Shown piece by piece: positions 46,994 through 51,412 of a stretch of DNA of 51,412 nucleotides (position 1 is its first letter; each line of letters opens with the position of its first letter). The DNA comes from Saccoglossus kowalevskii (Eukaryota; Hemichordata; Enteropneusta; Harrimaniidae): assembly GCF_000003605.2 (NCBI RefSeq), contig NW_003122409.1, positions 801,608 through 853,019 on the forward strand, read 5' to 3'. A program made the position numbers and the translations under genes. Under the pieces are notes generated by a model. It saw only the letters and a list, made by a program, of their open reading frames with translations, was not told the DNA's origin and did no database searches.

Positions 46994-47133
46994 ATACACT
47001 AGGTCAAAAGGTCAATTTACTCAGATGGGGACAACATGCTAGGGCTGTGAAGATAACTTTCGCGTTTTCACACATTTATTTCCGTCCGTTGACGATGTTC
47101 TACCACTAAAACCTACCTAAACGCCCCGTCATC

Positions 47134-47169
47134 ATGTATTCCCTGCGCAGATGGCTTTATAAACCCAAG
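47134..47169 (+). CDS. Probable first coding exon of an unidentified spliced gene
   Basis: The ATG is preceded by an in-frame stop at 47107-47109. It opens 12 codons (MYSLRRWLYKPK) up to a strong donor, AAG|GTAGGTGA, in phase 0. The frame closes eight codons past the donor if unspliced, so splicing is required. The Arg/Lys/Trp-rich start could be a mitochondrial presequence or a basic tail, but I do not recognise the protein. It lies head to head with the GPC1-type gene, 0.9 kb away. Confidence 0.5.
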
Positions 47170-49918
47170 GTAGGTGATTTAATTCAGTTCTAACTGCCAG
47201 AGTATGTTTGTTGATGGGTTGGGCCACGTCTTCTTCCTGATCTTGTGATTATAAAATGTTTTACGTTTTTTTTATCAACTATTAGGACATCACACCGGGG
47301 TAATTGTAGTACTGGCAGTAGTTCCTCGTGACATCAACAAACATTGTATGGCGAAAATAAACAGTTATTCTCAAAGAGTTATAAACCCACGCATGTCAAT
47401 ACAGAACTGTTTACATTTTGTGTTCTTGACCTCATGTCGGTATACGCACACACACTATGGAGGATCATGGATGTACCTCAGAACAAACTCTATTTTTTAC
47501 ACTGGTGTACTGTATGAATTGTTTATAACTAAACTCCCCCTCCCACTACAAACGTGACAGCCTGCATGTTTATTGTTTAATTATTAAACATTTTTGCTGC
47601 TACTCCTATGATCACGATGTCATAATTTGAAAGTATACGTAAGGACGGCATTTGTCTTGAAGACCGTACTAAAATCTTCACTGCTACAATATCCTGATTT
47701 TCTCTGACTGACAACAAACTTTTTGCATGGTTAAAGCGGTTTACAGTTAAAGGAGAAGTCGATACTGTAGTAATGTTTTCTCATACATGTATGTGTGGTA
47801 ATCAGAACATGAATATTTAATCAACGAAAAATTGAAAAATGGTCTATTATTATTTTAAAAGATGAAACCCTGTACATTATAGTACTCCCATGATGCATTT
47901 CACTTATATGATGAGAGACTTTTATCTGTCTTCTTAAGACAAATAAATGTTTACATAATAGTACTTAAGTTTACATAACAGTACATATTCGTAAAACGTT
48001 AACTAACCAAACGTGTTGGGGCATGGATTTTGTTTGTATATGTGAACAGTTCATTGACACAATTTCAAATGACTATTCACCGTCTCCCTCAAAACACATA
48101 ACATCACCAAGTATGCAGGTACAATAAATATTTATTTATTTCACAGAGAGTGCAAAGAGTTAGTAAATACAAGTGGTGTTGCAATTAAAATATTTTAATT
48201 TACTGTAAATAGACGTGAATTTATTCAAAAGTGTTTTACAATGTGCAAAAGTTCACTGGAGGTCATCAATCCCCAGGTATTTCCTGTGACTTGTGCTGCA
48301 TATCTGGATCAGGAGAGTTGTGTGTATGTACATGTATGTGTACTGGTATGTGGACAGGCATAATGGTCAGGACATACAAATTCAATTTAGACATGTGTAC
48401 AAACTTTTGTATCTTCACTGTATCGAATGCAGGTTATTAATTGATTAGAATGTAATTCAATGAAAAAGAAAGAAAAAAAAAATAAGTAAAATGAATAGGG
48501 CCTCGGATTTCCCTATCACTAGATTAGCTTTTTATTCAGATTTATTATTATTTTTAAATGTTTGAGTGAGAGTGAGAGATCAGAATAAAAAATATTCTTT
48601 TTTATTCCCCCTGTGAAACCAAAATTATATATCATTTAAAATTAGTTTATTTGTATATCTGTTGGATACACTATGCTGTACATCAAAACATGAAATTTAA
48701 CATCAATATTAACCTCTTGACATCCAAAATGATTGGTGTGCGGTATAATACCTTTGATAATTGAAGTAAATATGAATATTACTCTGCATACATCTCTGAT
48801 GTATATATAGTGCATCTAAAATTTTCAGTATAAAGTTTAATTACAGATTGAAGTTTATTCAAAACTGAACAAATAAATGAGAAGAGATTACCTTGCATTT
48901 ATTTGATCACGGAAAATAGGCTTGAATGATGAAAAATGTATATAGTTTAATTGATAATTGAGATTAAATATTTTCTTGGAAGTCATGTTTGGCTACCATT
49001 ATGAAGATGTTTTCGTGCCAGAGTATTATCAGTCAATGTTGGTGCTTGAAATGCACATAAACCAAATATTGTGTTTATCGCATACCGGTACTGAATTATT
49101 TAAATGTGTTTTATTTTGCCCACATATTGTATACCTCTGTCATCTCTGTGAGAGCATGTGCTAGTAATAGAGCAAATACAATAAAAATATTTCATTATTC
49201 TTTTTATGTAGCAACCCATGTTATAAATTGGAATATCAATTTTGAAAACAATATTTTTTTCATAAATTTCTAGTAGTCCATTTGGATTACTAATTTTGGA
49301 AAACTAGCCTCAGGACAAAAAATAGTAGCTTTGAACTACTGTTCATTTGTAACCCTGAACTACTGTGTTGCTGTTTCTGCTCATTTTTTCCACTCAGGAA
49401 AGTGTTCAAAGTGATATGTAAGAATATTATATTCACACTCTATGGTCACTTCCTATACAATTGGACGAGCAAAGGTAATATATACTAAACAGAGCACATA
49501 ATTGAATTGCTTTTCCCTGGGGCCATTACTTTGCAATGTAAAGCTGAATGAGTTGATTATCCTAATCGCAATTTTCTTTTTCATGTGACAGATTTTGACT
49601 TATTTTTTTATTGTCGGTATTTAGGTTTGTCTGTTTTCCTATAAATGTCAATAATTTATATCTGAATTCAACTGTCTGATTGTGAGTTGAATCAGTTAGT
49701 GTATACAAACCATGTTTTTTTTAAGATGCATTTTACAACTTGCATGGGACCCATTTCGAAATCAACGCTTTAATGAGGTTATAGTTAAAGTTAAAATTTT
49801 TGTGTAAACACATAATGAGTGTATGTCACATAATGAAATGACAAAATTATAAATATTTCTTTGTAAATCCATTTATACATTATCAATACTAAATCTAATA
49901 TATACATATATACATTGC

Positions 49919-50094
49919 AGGGATTGAGTTTACCCCATGTTTTGTTTCCCTGACTCCAATTATTGAAGTGGGACCCAGTTTTTCAGGCAAGCTGGGGTCC
50001 AATCTCTAATAAAGTTATCCAGGATAAAATTTCTATTTCTTAAAATTTTGTAAGTGGTACTCGTCTTGCCGAGACACTAGCGCAAACCCTGTAC
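49919..50094. mobile_element. Possible CAGGG-ended inverted-repeat element
   Basis: CAGGGATTGAGTTT at the left pairs loosely with GCGCAAACCCTG at the right. An internal imperfect hairpin, GGGACCCAG...CTGGGGTCC, is present. No convincing target duplication was found. The upstream TTGCAG resembles a splice acceptor, but the sequence after it does not stay open usefully. Confidence 0.35.
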
Positions 50095-50119
50095 ACATGT
50101 ATTAAAGATATGTATACAT

Positions 50120-50120
<1 letters not shown>

Positions 50121-50164
<44 letters not shown>
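50121..50164. repeat. (TG)n(TA)n microsatellite
   Basis: A compound dinucleotide run: seven or so TG units followed by about 15 TA units. Confidence 0.95.
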
Positions 50165-50166
<2 letters not shown>

Positions 50167-50767
50167 AATTTCTACAGCGCCTTATTGGTTGGCGAGTCAA
50201 TTGTGTCTGAGCATAGAATTATTGCTGAATTCAATATAGCAGCCACACTGTTATGAATACATAATTATCATAAATATACAAGATCAGTGCCTGTATGCGA
50301 TACTAATCCGATGTATGAGCACCTATTAAAGTGTCATGTCTGTGGGCATTTATGCTGAACAGTACAAAATATAGTGCCCTGCAGCCCTGGAACATGTATA
50401 TACATGTCACTTTACACGGAGTCATGGGCAACATGTTAGGCCATTTAAATATTCAAGATATTTATTCAGTGCATTTGTATTACATTTTGTAATATATCAC
50501 AATTGTCATGCTATGTTTTATGTGTCCAATTCTGTGCACTCAGAATGTGTTAAAAAAAATTAGTTGTTTACACTGAATAGTTCAACTATTTAATACTGAA
50601 TTCCCAGGATTTGTTTGTTTGTTTCTGGTCATTGCCTGTGTCGGTTACAAATGTAAAATTGTCCTTTTTCCCAAAGATTTGTTGTCAGGATTTTTGAAAA
50701 ACATAAAAAAAAGTTTAATGACTTAATAATCAAAATACAAAATAAATTTCGATTTTAGAAAACAAAT

Positions 50768-50834
50768 TCACTGGAAATAACTTTCACTTTTTTGTCTCAA
50801 TCAATTTTGTATATTACTAGGGAAAACCTATGAA
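50768..50834 (+). repeat. 67-bp direct repeat, copy 1
   Basis: This segment (TCACTGGAAATAACTTTCAC ... CCTATGAA) recurs at offset 125 with only two substitutions, so the duplication looks recent. Confidence 0.9.
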
Positions 50835-50892
50835 TTAATTAATTAATTAGATTTATATGTCTGGTATAAATGTTCAGTAATGCTATGCATAC

Positions 50893-50959
50893 TCACTGGA
50901 AACAACTTTCACTTTTTTGTCTCAATCAATTTTGTATATTACTGGGGAAAACCTATGAA
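50893..50959 (+). repeat. 67-bp direct repeat, copy 2
   Basis: Second copy of 50768-50834 (TCACTGGAAACAACTTTCAC ... CCTATGAA). Confidence 0.9.
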
Positions 50960-51100
50960 GTCAATTTTATTTCCAGGAATTTTAATATTCAGTCAATTTA
51001 TTTAGTAAAACATGTATGGGTACATGTAAGTGTTCCTACATGTATGTCAGAATAGATCAACATGTGGATTAAAACCAGACATTTAAATTTAATTTCACAG

Positions 51101-51150
51101 CCAGCTTTCACAGATCTAGGTCATAGATTTGACAGTGATATATTACAGCA
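51101..51150 (+). CDS. Probable second exon of the 47134 gene
   Basis: After the acceptor TTTAATTTCACAG, 50 nt stay open in the phase set by the first exon, encoding PAFTDLGHRFDSDILQ plus two bases, up to the consensus donor CA|GTAAGA. The peptide has ordinary coding composition, unlike the surrounding frames. The alternative acceptor at 51111 meets a TAG in phase 0 and is unlikely. The gene would continue beyond the window. Protein identity is unknown. Confidence 0.45.
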
Positions 51151-51412
51151 GTAAGAACTTGTCACGTAGGTTCTGTTATGCATTCATTTTACTTGTTAAT
51201 TAAATATATATGGTTTTTATTTATAATAGAAGGCCATCGGCCCATAATATCTACATACATTATTTATATTTGAAAATAAAATTACAATTGTTAAACAATT
51301 GACAATACTTGTAGCTCTTTTCGCAATTTCATTGCGTGAAAAGTAAAAACTCCCAGTCTTTGAAGAAGATCTGTATTTTTTGTACCCATTAATTTGTAAT
51401 ATTTACTGACTG

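Larger units (their letters stand above)
47170..51100 (+). other. Putative first intron of the 47134 gene, otherwise gene-free
   Basis: I found no better exon in this stretch. It holds the microsatellite at 50121-50164, a possible inverted-repeat element at 49919-50094 and a 67-bp duplication near 50.8 kb. Plus-strand frames at 48231-48440 and 48958-49164 have no supporting features. Confidence 0.4.

Noticed and set aside
49913-49918. TTGCAG as a splice acceptor for the 47134 gene
   Set aside because: In the required phase the sequence gives GGA TTG AGT and then runs into a stop within a likely repeat, with no suitable donor. The 51101 exon fits better.
1-51412. tRNA, rRNA or snRNA genes
   Set aside because: I scanned for B-box-like GGTTCGAATCC and conserved rRNA or snRNA cores and saw none. 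A tRNAscan-SE or Infernal run would be needed to exclude divergent ones.

Overview
This is an AT-rich stretch of animal nuclear DNA. It shows spliced genes with GT-AG introns, intronless receptor-type genes, decayed BEL/Pao and LINE retrotransposons, and a dense load of short inverted-repeat DNA transposons and satellites. The gene content and repeat style suggest a marine invertebrate, but the sequence alone does not fix the phylum. One assembly gap (Ns, 37826-38094) breaks a gene.

Layout: 1-24.2 kb has no gene I can support. It holds several families of small terminal-inverted-repeat elements, a 975-bp DNA transposon with CCGGATTCTGCC ends, two TWA-target (PIF/Harbinger-type) elements, a 99-bp satellite of about 7.5 copies, and minor tandem repeats. 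At 24.2-24.9 kb, about 29 tandem copies of a 23-24 bp unit each carry a CCAAT box. They lie just 3' of an intronless class A GPCR (24978-26468, minus). A divergent, intronless BTB-BACK-kelch gene follows (29439-30842, plus; the true ATG is used here). From 31.3 to 36.05 kb the window is repeat wreckage: a LINE fragment, a 165-bp TTAA-flanked inverted-repeat element, a frameshifted BEL/Pao retrotransposon, then about 2 kb with extreme purine/pyrimidine strand asymmetry.

The main gene of the right half was assembled here by hand from seven exons on the minus strand (46247 down to the gap at 38095). It encodes a glycerophosphocholine acyltransferase of the yeast Gpc1 / DUF2838 family. All exon phases agree, and only the C-terminal end is lost in or beyond the gap. 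Its introns carry a LINE remnant, a possible solo LTR, one MITE and two arrays of a roughly 320-bp repeat. Upstream and divergent from it, a second spliced gene appears to start at 47134 (plus). It has a 12-codon first exon and a plausible second exon at 51101-51150, and it runs out of the window. The 0.9 kb between the two starts has NRF1-like and palindromic CCAAT motifs and may be a bidirectional promoter.

The genes do not form an obvious pathway: one lipid enzyme, one orphan receptor, one putative Cullin-3 adaptor and one unknown. The more unusual content is the GPC1-type enzyme in an animal genome, two unrelated tandem arrays that both repeat the same CCAATCAG box, and a hairpin-ended element that carries variable numbers of a 320-bp monomer.
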